From Ettlia oleoabundans (taxonomy: Eukaryota; Chlorophyta; Chlorophyceae; Chlamydomonadales): DNA of 32,087 nt. A program made the position numbers and the translations under genes. Positions within the stretch are counted from its first letter, which is position 1. Each line of letters begins with the position of its first letter. Below, piece after piece: positions 30,946-32,087 of this stretch. The notes under the pieces were generated by a model that did not search any database, was not told the DNA's origin, and saw only the letters and a list, made by a program, of their open reading frames with translations. The stretch spans positions 1-32,087 of the forward strand of contig JAAMXP010003238.1 of NCBI GenBank assembly GCA_019693395.1, written 5' to 3'.

Positions 30946-32087
30946 TCATTTCCCAAATTCACTCACGCTCTTGGCAGCGTTGAAGATTGCGTATGTGAAG
31001 AGGAATGAGGAGAGGAAGCCGATGGTTCCCATGGCCAGGAACAGGCACCACACCAGCAGACCCATGTAGGACAGGTACAGCACCACTGGCAGGAAGCCAG
31101 TCAGCCTGCAGCAAGCATACGCAAACACATGGTAAGAAGATGGCAGGCCAACGGGCTACAGAAAAAGAAAAGGGTGCAGGACACAGATTGTCTGTGAAGG
31201 AGGTTGCAGAGGGCACGCAAGTGAAGGAACGCCATAGAATTGCCCCCCACCCCCAACTTCGTCAACTGTCTGACCCTCCAGCTGTTTCTCACCCCGTCCA
31301 CCTTCCTCCTGGGATCCCTTCTCACTCACTTGTGCAGCGTGTTGACCAGGAAACCGATTGAGTAGATGAGAACGTAGACGGCAATGGATCCGCCACGGTA
31401 GTAGGAGCGCCACCACCACAGGTAATCCTCAGCGCACAGCTGCACACAGGAACCAAGGCAAGACGATAGGTGGACGCATGCCGTTGCCGGGAGAGCCAAG
31501 CGGGACAACAGCAAACAGCCCCAAAAAATAGGCGTGCACAGTTAACTCGCAACCTACATTGCCGTCGACCCGGCAATAAGAGCCGCAACCATAATTCCCC
31601 CAGCCATGCATGCCACCCACCCAGCCGCTACCTGGCCCCCCACTCACCTGCACATATGTGCATACGATGGAGACCTCAATTGTGATGACCATGGTCAGCA
31701 AAGCCACCAGGAAGGCAAAGCCAAAGATGTAGTAGAAGTAACCCTGCACGAAGAAAGGAAGCAAGGGGAGTGTGGGTGGAGGGCAGGATGGTTGGCGGAT
31801 GCATGTGCCTTGAGCCGGAAAGGGCAAGGAGAGCCGTAAGCGCATCCCGCCCTAGCCCTTACCGCATTTCGCCAGCAAACTGTACTGGCAAAACAACAAG
31901 AGTTGTCAATGACCGGGGTAATCACCCACCTGCCACATGGATGTCATTGCAAAGTAGAGCTCCACAAAGATGGTGCCAAAGGGCAGCAGACCCGCAGCGA
32001 AGAAGAGCACCAGCGGGTGTGAGGCCCAGTGGGGTGGTGGGATGTGGCGCGGGATCTGGTTGGTGCGGGTGGGGTACTGCCGGATCT
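30946..32087 (-). CDS. TM9SF/TMN (nonaspanin, EMP70) membrane protein, C-terminal part
   Basis: Nine-helix protein family of Golgi and endosome membranes. Partial: the N terminus lies beyond the right edge. Exons 32087-31930 (codons start at 32085), 31743-31648, 31439-31330, 31105-30946, in phase. Family motifs: PTRTNQIPRHIP, LLPFGTIFVELYFAMTSMW, YFYYIFGFAFLVALLTMVIT with IEVSIVCTYVQ, then the hallmark LCAEDYLWWWRSYYRGGS, and a last helix GTIGFLSSFLFTYAIF. Read-through gives a tail AAKSVSEFGK and TGA at 30948-30946. AAGAGC|GTGAGT at the tail is a strong donor, and TMN proteins usually end in a short KxD/E Golgi-retention motif, so the true last exon may lie further left. Confidence 0.92.

Noticed and set aside
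1..32087. CRISPR array, tRNA or rRNA genes, insertion sequences, bacterial operon or defence system
   Set aside because: No regularly spaced repeats, cloverleaf-like segments, transposase motifs or ribosome-binding-site-led gene strings were seen; genes are intron-rich and eukaryotic.

Overview
The window reads as nuclear DNA of a green plant-lineage microbe, most likely a chlorophyte alga (Trebouxiophyceae-like; this placement is inference). Reasons: GC-rich genes cut by many short GT-AG introns, a plastid-targeted Deg1 protease with a lumenal signal, a DUF3172 plastid protein, TGTAA-type polyadenylation signals and a plant-type telo-box (TTTAGGG repeated twice). No tRNA, rRNA, CRISPR array, insertion sequence or operon was seen. 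All coding calls come from exons joined by hand, checked for donor and acceptor sites, reading phase and family motifs.

Layout, left to right. 1-1131 holds the tail of a possible glycine-rich protein and a possible secreted protein (+). 1778-2918 (-) is a small unrecognised gene. 3366-6476 (-) is nucleoporin NUP62 (9 exons, 478 aa). It is divergent from a DUF3172 plastid protein at 6709-8459 (+; 4 exons, 283 aa). That gene converges on a SANT/Myb plus UBA protein at 8806-11288 (-; 7 exons, 466 aa). DEG1 follows at 11643-15197 (-; 13 exons, 490 aa) and then an unknown multi-pass membrane protein at 15997-17275 (-). The membrane protein gene is divergent from class I fructose-bisphosphate aldolase at 17783-20323 (+; 7 exons, 361 aa). 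COX15 heme A synthase lies at 21304-24938 (-; 9 exons). It is divergent from Elongator subunit ELP5 at 25271-27068 (+; 4 exons, 398 aa). A small unknown gene at 27536-28155 (-) and a frameshifted coding-like fragment at 28556-28812 (-) follow. NAA10, the catalytic N-terminal acetyltransferase, is at 29059-30392 (+; 5 exons, 178 aa). The 3' end of a TM9SF/TMN (nonaspanin) gene, 30946-32087 (-), runs off the right edge.

The genes do not form one pathway. They are housekeeping genes of different compartments: nuclear pore, thylakoid lumen protease, glycolysis or Calvin cycle, mitochondrial heme A, tRNA-modifying Elongator, co-translational acetylation and Golgi/endosome membranes. They share close head-to-head promoters (about 230-510 bp) and tail-to-tail ends. 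I found no convincing undescribed multi-gene system. The points most worth a second look are three GC-AG introns in two neighbouring genes, the SANT+UBA architecture, a changed signature in the aldolase active site, overlapping convergent polyadenylation signals, and the fragment at 28556-28812.
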